The notes below the pieces were generated by a model. The model had not been told where the DNA came from. It did not search any database and saw only the letters and a list, made by a program, of their open reading frames with translations. Below are positions 15,815 through 23,771 of a stretch of DNA of 64,000 bases, piece after piece; position 1 is the first letter of the stretch, and the number at the start of each line of letters is the position of its first letter. The DNA comes from Frateuria_A sp035695185. Its GTDB lineage: Bacteria; Pseudomonadota; Gammaproteobacteria; Xanthomonadales; Rhodanobacteraceae. Position numbers and translations under genes: made by a program. Location of the stretch: assembly GCF_035695185.1 (NCBI RefSeq), contig NZ_DASSES010000105.1:1-64000 (forward strand), in the 5' to 3' direction.

Positions 15815-16818
15815 GCGGGGCCGCCCTTCTTTCCCGCGCCGGGCTCCTCGCTCGCCTGCTCGAATGCCTCGTACGCCCGCACGATCTTGGCGACCAGCGG
15901 ATGGCGCACCACGTCGCGCGAGGTGAAGAAGGTGAAGCTGATGCCGTCGACGCCCCGCAGCACCTCGATCGCGTGGCGCAGGCCCGAACGGATGTGCCGC
16001 GGCAGGTCGATCTGGCTGACGTCGCCGGTGATCACCGCCACCGAGCCGAAGCCGATGCGGGTCAGGAACATCTTCATCTGCTCGACCGTGGTGTTCTGGG
16101 CTTCGTCGAGGATCACGTAGGAATCGTTGAGCGTGCGTCCGCGCATGTAGGCCAGCGGCGCGATCTCGATGACGTTGCGCTCGATCAGCTTGGCGACCTT
16201 CTCGAAGCCGAGCATTTCGTAGAGCGCGTCGTACAGCGGACGCAGATAGGGATCGACCTTCTGGCTCAGGTCGCCGGGCAGGAAACCGAGCTTCTCGCCG
16301 GCCTCCACCGCCGGGCGCACCAGCAACAGGCGCTGCACGCGGTTGGCTTCCAGCGCCTCGACCGCGCTGGCCACCGCCAGGTAGGTCTTGCCGGTACCGG
16401 CCGGGCCCACGCCGAAATTGATGTCATGGGTGGCGATCGCGTGCAGGTAACGCGCCTGGCTGGGACCGCGGCCCTTGATCACGCCGCGCTTGACCTTGAT
16501 CACCACGTCCTGCGCGCCCTCGGCGGCCTCGTCGACCATCGCGTCGATGCCCGACTCGGCCAGCTGCAGGTTGATTTGGGCGCCGGTGAGCGTTTCGCTT
16601 TCGGTGGCGGCGTAGAGCGCGCGCAACACCCGCTCGGCGGCACGGGCGGGCACTTCTTCGCCGATCACCTTGAACAGGTTGCCGCGATGGTCGATCTCCA
16701 CGCCCAGGCGCAACTCGACCTGGCGCAGGTGTTCGTCGAACGGCCCGCACAGGTTCGCCAGCCGAGCGTTGTCTTCCGGGTCGAGGGTGAAGTCGCGTTC
16801 GTTGAGGCCGTTGGTCAT
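15811..16818 (-). CDS. ybeZ: PhoH-like ATPase (YbeZ)
   Basis: 335-residue cytoplasmic P-loop NTPase that partners YbeY. N-terminal region DPEDNARLANLCGPFDEHLRQ, then Walker A FGVGPAGTGKTYLA, Walker B SYVILDEAQNTT and sensor region SVAVITGDVSQIDLP, all standard for the PhoH family. I place the start at MTNGLNERDF; the frame is open upstream but that part is translated family 1 repeat. It forms the phoH-ybeY-corC run with miaB upstream on the same strand, the usual gammaproteobacterial order. Confidence 0.95.
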   Translation of the reverse strand: MTNGLNERDFTLDPEDNARLANLCGPFDEHLRQVELRLGVEIDHRGNLFKVIGEEVPARAAERVLRALYAATESETLTGAQINLQLAESGIDAMVDEAAEGAQDVVIKVKRGVIKGRGPSQARYLHAIATHDINFGVGPAGTGKTYLAVASAVEALEANRVQRLLLVRPAVEAGEKLGFLPGDLSQKVDPYLRPLYDALYEMLGFEKVAKLIERNVIEIAPLAYMRGRTLNDSYVILDEAQNTTVEQMKMFLTRIGFGSVAVITGDVSQIDLPRHIRSGLRHAIEVLRGVDGISFTFFTSRDVVRHPLVAKIVRAYEAFEQASEEPGAGKKGGPA

Positions 16819-16837
16819 GGGGCTCCGTGAGTTGGCT

Positions 16838-16882
16838 CCTCTCCCTGCTTGCAGGGGGAGGCCGGGAGGGGGCTCTGATGTC
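16838..16882 (+). repeat. Family 1 palindromic repeat upstream of ybeZ
   Basis: CTCCTCTCCCTGCTTGCAGGGGGAGG with tail CCGGGAGGGGGCTC, in opposite orientation to the tandem copies that follow. It lies within 20-65 nt of the ybeZ start, so it is in the leader of the transcript. Confidence 0.8.
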
Positions 16883-16902
16883 GCCAAGGGCGACCCCTCC
16901 CC

Positions 16903-17021
16903 AGCCCTCCCCTGCAAGCAGGGGAGGGGGTTGAATCTCTAGAGCCCTCCCCTGCAAGCAGGGGAGGGGGTTGAATCTCTAGAACCCTCCCTGCAAGCAG
17001 GGGAGGGGGTTGAGTCTCTAG
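16903..17021. repeat. Three head-to-tail 39-40 bp hairpin repeats abutting miaB
   Basis: Units 16903-16942, 16943-16982 and 16983-17021, each made of the CCCTCCCCTGC-aa-GCAGGGGAGGG palindrome followed by GGTTGAATCTCTAG. Units 1 and 2 are identical over their 40 nt; unit 3 has one base deleted in the palindrome and one or two substitutions. The terminal CTCTAG of unit 3 contains the miaB stop codon (17018-17020). No spacers, so not a CRISPR array. Confidence 0.9.
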
Positions 17022-18364
17022 GCGACGACGGCTTCCTCGGCCAGGTGCACCCGCCCGCGCAGCGAGTTGGTCATGGCCTCGGTGATTTCGACGTCGATGA
17101 ACTGGCCGATCAAACGTGCGTTGCCGGGGAAGTTCACGAAGCGCATGTTTTCGGTGCGACCGGTGAGCTCGTCCGGGTTCTTGCGGCTGGGCTTCTCCAC
17201 CAGCACGCGCTGTACGGTGCCGACCATCGCTTCATTGATGATCCGCGCGTTGTCGTTGATCTTCGCCTGCAGCTGCGACAGGCGTGCGTGCTTGACCTCG
17301 GAGGGCGTGTCGTCGGCGAGGTTCGCCGCCGGCGTGCCGGGGCGGGCGGAGAAGATGAAGGAGAAGCTCTGGTCGAAACCGACGTCCTCGATCAGCTTCA
17401 TCGTCTTCTGGAAATCGTCCTCGGTCTCGCCGGGAAAGCCGACGATGAAGTCCGAGCTGATGCAGATGTCCGGGCGCACCGTGCGCAGCTTGCGGATCTT
17501 CTGCTTGAACTCGAGCGTGGTGTAGCCGCGCTTCATCGCCGCCAGGATGCGGTCGGAGCCGGCCTGCACCGGCAGGTGCAGGAAGTTGGCGAGCTTGGGC
17601 ACGCTGGCGTAGGCCTCGATCAGCGAGTCGGAAAACTCCAGCGGGTGCGAGGTGGTGAAGCGGATGCGGCCGATCGGCTCGATCTGGGCGATCGCATGGA
17701 TCAGCACGGCCAGGTCCGCGGTGCCGCCGTCATGCGTCGGGCCCTGGTAGGCATTGACGTTCTGCCCCAGCAGGGTGACCTCGCGCACGCCCTGCTCGGC
17801 CAGCTGCGCCACTTCCACCAGCACGTCGTCGAACGGGCGGCTGATCTCGGTGCCGCGCGTATAGGGCACCACGCAATAGCTGCAGTATTTGGAGCACCCT
17901 TCCATGATCGAGACGAAGGCGGTGGGGCCTTCGGCGCGCGGCTCGGGCAGGCGATCGAACTTCTCGATCTCGGGGAAGGAGATGTCCACCTGCGGCTTGC
18001 CGCTCTCGCGCTTGGCGTCGATCAGCTCGGGCAGGCGGTGCAGCGTCTGCGGGCCGAACACGAGGTCCACGAACGGCGCGCGCTTGATGATCGCCTCGCC
18101 CTCCTGGCTGGCCACGCAGCCGCCGACCCCGATCAGCACCGGCTTGCCGCCCTGCTTGAACTCCTTCCAGCGGCCGAGCTGGCTGAACACCTTCTCCTGC
18201 GCCTTTTCGCGGATCGAGCAGGTGTTGATCAGGATCACGTCCGCCTCGGACTCGTCCTGGGTCAGTTCCAGGCCGTGCGAGGCCTTGAGCACGTCGGCCA
18301 TCTTGGCCGAGTCGTACTCGTTCATCTGGCAGCCGTGGGTCTTGATGAAGAGTTTGCCGCTCAT
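17018..18364 (-). CDS. miaB: tRNA-2-methylthio-N6-dimethylallyladenosine synthase MiaB
   Basis: 448-residue radical-SAM methylthiotransferase that adds the 2-methylthio group to i6A37 of tRNAs. The N-terminal UPF0004 domain has the three auxiliary-cluster cysteines (Cys12 in HGCQMNEYDS, Cys49 in NTCSIREKA, Cys83 in GGCVASQEG) and the radical-SAM CxxxCxxC is at Cys157, Cys161, Cys164 (GCSKYCSYC). A TRAM domain closes the protein. Start at MSGKLFIKTHGC; the longer upstream frame is not homologous. The stop codon lies inside the third unit of a tandem palindromic repeat, so the C terminus is set by the repeat boundary. Confidence 0.96.
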   Translation of the reverse strand: MSGKLFIKTHGCQMNEYDSAKMADVLKASHGLELTQDESEADVILINTCSIREKAQEKVFSQLGRWKEFKQGGKPVLIGVGGCVASQEGEAIIKRAPFVDLVFGPQTLHRLPELIDAKRESGKPQVDISFPEIEKFDRLPEPRAEGPTAFVSIMEGCSKYCSYCVVPYTRGTEISRPFDDVLVEVAQLAEQGVREVTLLGQNVNAYQGPTHDGGTADLAVLIHAIAQIEPIGRIRFTTSHPLEFSDSLIEAYASVPKLANFLHLPVQAGSDRILAAMKRGYTTLEFKQKIRKLRTVRPDICISSDFIVGFPGETEDDFQKTMKLIEDVGFDQSFSFIFSARPGTPAANLADDTPSEVKHARLSQLQAKINDNARIINEAMVGTVQRVLVEKPSRKNPDELTGRTENMRFVNFPGNARLIGQFIDVEITEAMTNSLRGRVHLAEEAVVA

Positions 18365-18635
18365 GGGCTGGGGTACCGTTTGCCTGAGGCGCCAGCGGAT
18401 GGGCGCCGAACCGCACAGTTTACGCGGGTGGGTGAGCGGGTTCCAGTTTCCGGGGTGAATCAGGCACTTGCGGTCGGGGCGGCGGTCTCCGGCCGTCCGG
18501 TCACGACCGGACGGCTCCCGCTGCGCTTCTGCGCCTTTGCGCGAGGCCTCGGAAGTCCAGACCAAAGCTTGCCATTGCGCACGGAACCGCGGGGCGGTGC
18601 TGGCTTCCGCCCCGCCATGGGGGCAAACTCCGCGC

Positions 18636-19685
18636 ATGTTTGCCGCCGCACGCCATGGGGAGAGCGCCGGCGCGGTTTCCGCTGCTTTCCCAGGTCGCAC
18701 GATCCTGCGAAGGATCGCGCTCGCATGTGTGCTGTCGGCGGGTTTGCTCTGGTTGCCCAGGGCCCATGCCGGTGCGCTGTACCAGTGCACTGGGTCCGGC
18801 GGGGAAACGGTGTACAGCAGCACCACCGCCGGCTACGGCGGCTGCCGCAAGGTGGCGTCCTTCGCCGACGCGCCGCGCCGCAGGCCCCGGGCGCCCGCAC
18901 GCAAGCGGGTCGCCTCGCTGGCGGGCGTGCACGGCTGGGTACAGACCACGGCGCGGCCGGTATCGCTGGCCGAGGTCGAGGGCTCGGTGCAGACCACGGC
19001 GCGGACCGTCGACCCCGGCAAGTGGACCTATCGCGAGGATGCCGACCGCATGGCCGCCGCGCCGGCACCCGCGAACCGGGTGCTGCGCGGCGCGGTGTAC
19101 CGGGTGGAGAAGGCCGACGGCTCGGTCGAGTACACCAACCTCCGGCCGGGCGGCGGCAAGGGCCGCGCGGTCACCACGCTGTTCACGTACATCGCCACCT
19201 GCGTTGCCTGCAACCTGCACTCGACCATCGACTGGAGCCGGGTGCGGCTGAACCTCACCGCGTACGCCGCGGCCATCCGCGCGGCCAGCGCGGAATCGGG
19301 TGTGAACGAGGCCTTCCTGCGCGCCGTGATCCACGCCGAGAGCGCATTCAACCCCAACGCGCTCTCGCTCAAGGGCGCGCAGGGCCTGATGCAGCTGATG
19401 CCCGCCACTGCCAGTGACATGGGCGTGCTCGATGCCTTCGATGCCGCCCAGAACATCCGCGGCGGCGCCCGCTACCTTGCGCAGCTGCTGCGGACCTTCG
19501 GCGGTGACGAGCAGCTCGCCGCGGCGGCCTACAATGCCGGACCGGGGGCCGTGCAGCGTTACAACGGCGTGCCGCCCTTCGCGGAGACCCGGGTCTACGT
19601 GAAACGCGTCGGCGAGCTGCGCCGGCGCTATGGCACGGCGCTGCATGGGCCGATGGCCGCGATGCGCAGCAGCGGCGCGCCCTGA
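18636..19685 (+). CDS. Lytic transglycosylase (SLT domain), exported
   Basis: 349-residue exported murein hydrolase. Signal-like N terminus (ILRRIALACVLSAGLLWLPRAHAG) followed by ALYQCTGSGGETVYSS, a DUF4124-like domain; two similar stretches VQTTARPVSLAEVEGS/VQTTARTVDPGKW form a short internal duplication near residues 95-130. The C-terminal catalytic domain has ESGVNEAFLRAVIHAESAFNPNA (catalytic Glu in HAESAF), GAQGLMQLMPATA and AAAYNAGPGAV, the three standard SLT motifs. It is divergent from miaB with about 270 nt between the starts. Start is by signal peptide; no strong ribosome binding site is visible. Confidence 0.9.
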   Translation: MFAAARHGESAGAVSAAFPGRTILRRIALACVLSAGLLWLPRAHAGALYQCTGSGGETVYSSTTAGYGGCRKVASFADAPRRRPRAPARKRVASLAGVHGWVQTTARPVSLAEVEGSVQTTARTVDPGKWTYREDADRMAAAPAPANRVLRGAVYRVEKADGSVEYTNLRPGGGKGRAVTTLFTYIATCVACNLHSTIDWSRVRLNLTAYAAAIRAASAESGVNEAFLRAVIHAESAFNPNALSLKGAQGLMQLMPATASDMGVLDAFDAAQNIRGGARYLAQLLRTFGGDEQLAAAAYNAGPGAVQRYNGVPPFAETRVYVKRVGELRRRYGTALHGPMAAMRSSGAP

Positions 19686-19777
19686 TCCGTTTCCCTTAGG
19701 ATGGTGCCACCCGTGTGCCATCCGGACCGGGCGTTTGCGCGCGGCCATCCGTCCCAACCACGGGCCAGTCATCGACC

Positions 19778-20674
19778 ATGGACCTACCGTCTCTTCCGCT
19801 GCCCGAAGGTGCGCGGCGCGGCAGCCTCGCCTGCGTCGGCCTGGGCATGACCCTGGGCTCCCACCTCACGCCGCTGGCGCGCAGCCACATCGAGCAGGCG
19901 GATGTCGTGTTCGCCGGGCTCTCCGACGGCATCGTGGAGCTGTGGTTGCAGCGCATGCACCCGGACGTGCGCAGCCTCCAGCCGTACTACGCGGAAGGCA
20001 AGTCGCGCCTGGAAACCTACCGGGAATGGGTCGGGCTGATGATGGCCCAGGTGCGTGCGGGCAAGCGGGTCTGCGGTGTGTTCTACGGCCACCCGGGCAT
20101 CTTTGCCTGGTCGCCCCACAAGGCTGTCGCCACGGCGCGGGCGGAGGGGTTCGAGGCACACATGGAGCCGGGGGTTTCGGCGGAGGATTGCCTTTACGCG
20201 GACCTGGGCATCGACCCGGGGCGCTTCGGTTGCCAACACTACGAGGCCAGCCAGCTGCTGCTGTTCGAGCGGCGCATCGATCCGACGGCCTACCTGGTGC
20301 TGTGGCAGGTCGGGCTGGTCGGGGATCGCTCGCTGACCCGCTTCCAGACCGGACCGGCCTATCGCCAGGTGCTGGTCGACCTGCTGAGCCGGGACTACCC
20401 GCTGGACCACCGGCTGATCGTCTACCGGGCCGCCACGCTGCCGATCGAGAAGCCGCGCATCCGCCGACTGGCCCTGCGCGACCTGCCGCGGGTGCCATTG
20501 ACCGCCGAGGAGACGGTGGTGCTGCCGCCGCTGCGGCCGATGCAGCCGAACCTGGCGATTCGGGAGCGCCTGGCCGAGCTGGATCGGGCAAGCCTGCTGG
20601 ACCGGAACGCCGCGGAGGCGTCCTTCGGCGCCCAGGCGGCGGCGAGGCCAGCCACCGACCCGGCAAATGGCTAG
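19778..20674 (+). CDS. Split borosin-type peptide alpha-N-methyltransferase (tetrapyrrole methylase superfamily)
   Basis: 298-residue SAM-dependent methyltransferase expected to methylate backbone amides of a ribosomal peptide. It matches the OphMA/SonM group along its whole length: GSLACVGLGMTLGSHLT at the N terminus, VFYGHPGIF (residues 101-109, SAM-binding GHPG), MEPGVSAEDCLYADLGIDP (129-147) and YEASQLLL. Four active-site residues known from OphMA (Tyr66, Arg72, Tyr76, Tyr98) have counterparts with identical spacing: Tyr71, Arg77, Tyr81, Tyr103. Unlike OphMA no core peptide is fused at its C terminus; the next gene, 45 nt downstream, encodes a precursor-like protein. Start ATG has a weak ribosome binding site. 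CobA/RsmI-type functions are unlikely given these motifs. Confidence 0.85.
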   Translation: MDLPSLPLPEGARRGSLACVGLGMTLGSHLTPLARSHIEQADVVFAGLSDGIVELWLQRMHPDVRSLQPYYAEGKSRLETYREWVGLMMAQVRAGKRVCGVFYGHPGIFAWSPHKAVATARAEGFEAHMEPGVSAEDCLYADLGIDPGRFGCQHYEASQLLLFERRIDPTAYLVLWQVGLVGDRSLTRFQTGPAYRQVLVDLLSRDYPLDHRLIVYRAATLPIEKPRIRRLALRDLPRVPLTAEETVVLPPLRPMQPNLAIRERLAELDRASLLDRNAAEASFGAQAAARPATDPANG

Positions 20675-20719
20675 ACTAGCCGCGGCGCGGCAGCCAGGCA
20701 GCGCAGGGAAGGGGGACCG

Positions 20720-21013
20720 ATGTCAGACACGATTGATCTGCTCGAGGCGATCGGCCGCGACGCCTCGCTTCGTCATGCCCCGGCGCATGAACTCCAGCAA
20801 CGGCTGCAGGAAGCAGGGGCATCGGGCGCGCTGAAGGCGGCCGCGTCGTCCGGTGACGCCTCGCGGCTGGCCGTCGAGTTCGGCCCCAAGGCCATGTACA
20901 GCCCGCAGACGTCGCAGACTTTCCACGAAGACGAAGGGCTGGGGGAAGAGGAGGGGCCGCCGCCCTTGCCGTCGCCCGACCCCGACTCCGATCACGCTCC
21001 CCCCCAGCCCTAG
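20720..21013 (+). CDS. Candidate borosin precursor peptide (borosin-binding domain plus C-terminal core)
   Basis: 97-residue acidic protein with an excellent ribosome binding site (AAGGGGG). Residues 1-50 are helical and, by remembered comparison, align with the Shewanella precursor SonA: LLEAIGRDASLR corresponds to its 'FFxQLGQDAQLM' helix and SSGDASRL to its 'TGDMEKL' segment. This would be the borosin-binding domain recognised by the methyltransferase encoded upstream. Residues about 55-97 (FGPKAMYSPQTSQTFHEDEG and a Pro/Asp/Glu-rich tail ending HAPPQP) are low-complexity and probably unstructured, fitting a leader-core layout. The core boundary and modified residues are unknown. It is followed after 10 nt by the diguanylate cyclase gene, so the three genes look like one operon. 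Confidence 0.7.
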   Translation: MSDTIDLLEAIGRDASLRHAPAHELQQRLQEAGASGALKAAASSGDASRLAVEFGPKAMYSPQTSQTFHEDEGLGEEEGPPPLPSPDPDSDHAPPQP

Positions 21014-21023
21014 CGCCATCGAC

Positions 21024-22802
21024 ATGGCCAGGTGGTGGTGCCAGAGTGCGCGACCCGCGCTGGCGGGCCTGTTCCTGTGCACGCTCGCGCATGCCGTCCA
21101 CGCCGATGCCCCGATCGGCGACCCGTCGGCCTTTCTCCAGCAGACCGAGCAGGTACGCACCCGCGACAACGCGCGTTACGTACGGATGCTCGAACAGATC
21201 CACCGCCAGGCTCCGCATCTGACCCCCGCCGAGCAATGGCGGCTGCGTTATCTCGACGCGTGGCAGACGGCTTACCGGGGCGACTACGCCCAGGCCGAGC
21301 CGGTGCTCCGGGATGTCATCGCCCACTCCGGCGACCGCGCCCTGGCCGCCAAGGCATCCGCGCTGCTGATGAGCAACCTGGCGATCAACAGTCGCTACGA
21401 GGAGGCCTTCGCGCTGGCCAACCGGTTGGCCAGTGAACTTCCCGGGATCACCGACAGGCTGGCCCGTTTCATCGTGCTGGCCAATCTGTCGCAGGCGATG
21501 AACCTGGCCGGCGAGCAGGATCTCGCGCTCCGCTACGCCCGCATGATGGAGCAGCGGCTTCCGCCGGGCGAGACGCTGTGCAGTCCGCGCAACATGCAGG
21601 CCGCTGCGCTCGACCAGGCCGGGCGACTGCACAGCGCCAGCCCCGAGCTGACGCGGGCGATCGACACCTGCCTGGCCGCCGGCCAGCCGGTGCTGGCCAA
21701 CACCATGCGACTGGTCAAGGTGCGCCTCTATCGCAACGAGGGCCACCCGCGCGAGGCCCTGGCCTTGCTTATGCGGATCGGTCCGAGCATCCGGGCCAGT
21801 CGCTACTTCAGCCACCTTCGCGGCGCGCAGTCGGAACTGGCGCTGACCTACGAGAAGCTGGGCGAGGATGACCAGGCCCGCAAGGCAGCGCTGGCCGTGG
21901 TGGCGATGAGTTCACCGGGCGACGCCAACACGTGGCTGCAGGAGGCCTACGAGCTGCTCTATCGGATCGCCAGGAAGAAAGGCGACACCGCCGCGGCGCT
22001 GGACTACTACGAGCATGCCGTCGCCCAGGACCGACTCAACCTGAACGACGTCGGTGCGCGGGCGCATGCCTACCAGGTGGTGCAGCAGCACCTCCTGACC
22101 CGGAAGCTGGAGACCGAAGCGCTCAGCAGGCAGAACAACATCCTCAGGCTGCAGCAGGCCCTGGCCACCAAGGCCGCCGAGACAGGCCGTCTGTACAACC
22201 TGCTGCTGCTGGTGGTGCTCGCCTCGATCGTCTTCTGGCTCTTGCGGCTCAAGCGCTCCCAACTGCGCTTCAAGAAGCTGGCCCAGCGTGACAGTCTCAC
22301 CGGCATCCTCAACCACCAGCACTTCATCAGGGAAGCCGAGCGCAACCTGCAGCTGCTGGACAAGCGTGTCGGCCATGCCTGCCTGGTCGTGCTCGACCTG
22401 GACCACTTCAAGTCGATCAACGACACCCACGGCCATGCGGTGGGCGACATGGTGCTCAAGCGCACGGTCGCCGCCTGCCAGCGACAGTTGCGGCCGGCCG
22501 ACGTGTTCGGCCGGCTCGGGGGCGAGGAGTTCGGCATTCTGCTGCACGAGTGCTCCCGCGAGCAGGGGATGGACATCGCCAACCGCATCCGCCTGGCCAT
22601 CGCCGAGGCGCCCGACGGGGAGGAGGGGGGCGATGTCGCGGTGTCGGCCAGCGTCGGCCTGGCATCCACCGCCACCTCCGGCTACGGCGTGCAGCGGCTT
22701 TGCAGGGAAGCCGATGCGGCGCTCTATCGCGCCAAGCGCGCGGGGCGCGATTGCGTCATGGGCGATGTCGAGATGGCGAGCGCCCTGGTCCAGGCCCGCT
22801 GA
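21024..22802 (+). CDS. Diguanylate cyclase with periplasmic TPR-like sensor region
   Basis: 592-residue inner-membrane enzyme making cyclic di-GMP. A signal peptide (ALAGLFLCTLAHAVHADA) is followed by a periplasmic helical-repeat region (about residues 40-385), one membrane segment (LLLLVVLASIVFWLL, about 392-406) and a cytoplasmic GGDEF domain with an active GGEEF signature at residues 499-503 and the substrate motif DLDHFKSINDTHGHAVGD. The RxxD inhibitory site five residues before the signature is replaced (RPADVFGRLGGEEF has R-P-A-D slightly further upstream), so product inhibition is possible. The ATG is 10 nt after the stop of the borosin precursor-like gene, suggesting coupling, although a functional link is not established. 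Confidence 0.9.
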   Translation: MARWWCQSARPALAGLFLCTLAHAVHADAPIGDPSAFLQQTEQVRTRDNARYVRMLEQIHRQAPHLTPAEQWRLRYLDAWQTAYRGDYAQAEPVLRDVIAHSGDRALAAKASALLMSNLAINSRYEEAFALANRLASELPGITDRLARFIVLANLSQAMNLAGEQDLALRYARMMEQRLPPGETLCSPRNMQAAALDQAGRLHSASPELTRAIDTCLAAGQPVLANTMRLVKVRLYRNEGHPREALALLMRIGPSIRASRYFSHLRGAQSELALTYEKLGEDDQARKAALAVVAMSSPGDANTWLQEAYELLYRIARKKGDTAAALDYYEHAVAQDRLNLNDVGARAHAYQVVQQHLLTRKLETEALSRQNNILRLQQALATKAAETGRLYNLLLLVVLASIVFWLLRLKRSQLRFKKLAQRDSLTGILNHQHFIREAERNLQLLDKRVGHACLVVLDLDHFKSINDTHGHAVGDMVLKRTVAACQRQLRPADVFGRLGGEEFGILLHECSREQGMDIANRIRLAIAEAPDGEEGGDVAVSASVGLASTATSGYGVQRLCREADAALYRAKRAGRDCVMGDVEMASALVQAR

Positions 22803-22839
22803 CTGGGGCCTTCGTCCGGTCTGGCGCGGGACGTGGCGC

Positions 22840-23682
22840 CTACCGGCGCGTCGCCAGCACCCCATCCAGCGCCAGTCGGGTGTTGAAGCCGGCGTTCTCC
22901 AGTCGACGCGCGACTTCGCGCGGCACGTCGCGGCCGCTGGTGAGCTTGTTCGGGCTGCCGGTGTAGTGGAACAGGCGGCCACCCCGGCGCAGCACGCGGG
23001 CGAGCTGATCGTAGAACGCCTGCGCATACAGTTCGCCGGCGATGCCGAAGCGCGGCGGGTCGTGCAGCAGGGCATCGACCGAGGCGTCGGCCACCTGCCG
23101 GATCGCCGCGGTCACGTCGGCGTGGGTCAGTTGCAGACGGCCACCGGTCGCTGCGGCGTCGGGGTCGGGCGACCACGGGTTGAGGGTGCGCAGCCACAAC
23201 ACGTCGGGGTTCTTCTCGAACGAGTGGATGCGCACCACACCGGCCTCCAGGCAGCAGCCGGCGAAGTAGCCCAGCCCGCCGCAGGTGTCGAGCACCACCT
23301 TGCCGCGCGGCTCGATGAGGGCCACCTTGCGCCGCGCGTCCTCGACCGGCGAGTCCTTGGCGGTGGGCAGCATCTTGATGCCGTCGATCTCGAAGGTCGG
23401 CGCCCCCCACCCGGTCGGCACCAGCTTGATCAGCGAGCCGGAGAAGCGCGACACCGGTGCGAATGCCTCGCCGTCCCAGTAGTAGACGGTGCGGTCCTTG
23501 AGCCGGGCCGGGTACGGGTAGGACCGGTCCTGCCATCGCCATGCATCCGCGAGCAGTGCCACGTCGGCGCGCGAGCGGTCCAGGTCCAGCGACCCGTGCC
23601 ATGCGCCGCTGCCGGCTTCGCGCGCGGCAGCCAGCGAGTCGGCGACCGGGCGGGTGAGCAGTGGACCGGGGTAGTGCGACAC
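22840..23682 (-). CDS. SAM-dependent methyltransferase, COG2521-like
   Basis: About 280-residue class I methyltransferase fold. SAM-binding motif I is VVLDTCGGLGYFAG, then IHSFEKNPDVLWLRTLNPWSP, motif IV LLHDPPRFG and a late VLRRGGRLFHYTG strand. The 'DTCxGLGY' and 'ExxPxVxxLxxLNPWS' motifs are those of COG2521, a family I know mainly from archaea. The substrate is unknown; DPPR in place of NPPY argues against a DNA N6-adenine enzyme. A GTG at 23682 with AAGGA 11 nt upstream is the preferred start; an ATG 15 codons further upstream (23727) is possible. Lies on the strand opposite to the borosin locus and converges with it. Confidence 0.75.
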   Translation of the reverse strand: MSHYPGPLLTRPVADSLAAAREAGSGAWHGSLDLDRSRADVALLADAWRWQDRSYPYPARLKDRTVYYWDGEAFAPVSRFSGSLIKLVPTGWGAPTFEIDGIKMLPTAKDSPVEDARRKVALIEPRGKVVLDTCGGLGYFAGCCLEAGVVRIHSFEKNPDVLWLRTLNPWSPDPDAAATGGRLQLTHADVTAAIRQVADASVDALLHDPPRFGIAGELYAQAFYDQLARVLRRGGRLFHYTGSPNKLTSGRDVPREVARRLENAGFNTRLALDGVLATRR

Positions 23683-23771
23683 GGAGGGCGATTTCCTTGG
23701 TGGGGGCGCGTGCGGGAGCGCGACCATAGCGAATCGGCGCCCGGCCGGCCATTCCCGACGGCCAGCCGTCC

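Noticed and set aside
16903..17021. CRISPR array
   Set aside because: The three 39-40 bp units are directly adjacent with no unique spacers, are strongly palindromic and no cas genes are present.
19778..20674. Ordinary tetrapyrrole (cobalamin/siroheme) methylase or RsmI
   Set aside because: Tyr-x5-Arg-x3-Tyr with a further Tyr 22 residues on, and the PGVSAEDCLYADL block, are specific to the peptide N-methyltransferase group; no cobalamin genes are adjacent.
20853..21023. Start of the diguanylate cyclase inside the precursor gene
   Set aside because: The ATG at 21024 is followed by a proper signal peptide and lies just after the precursor stop; the upstream frame is a GC-rich shadow of the precursor gene.
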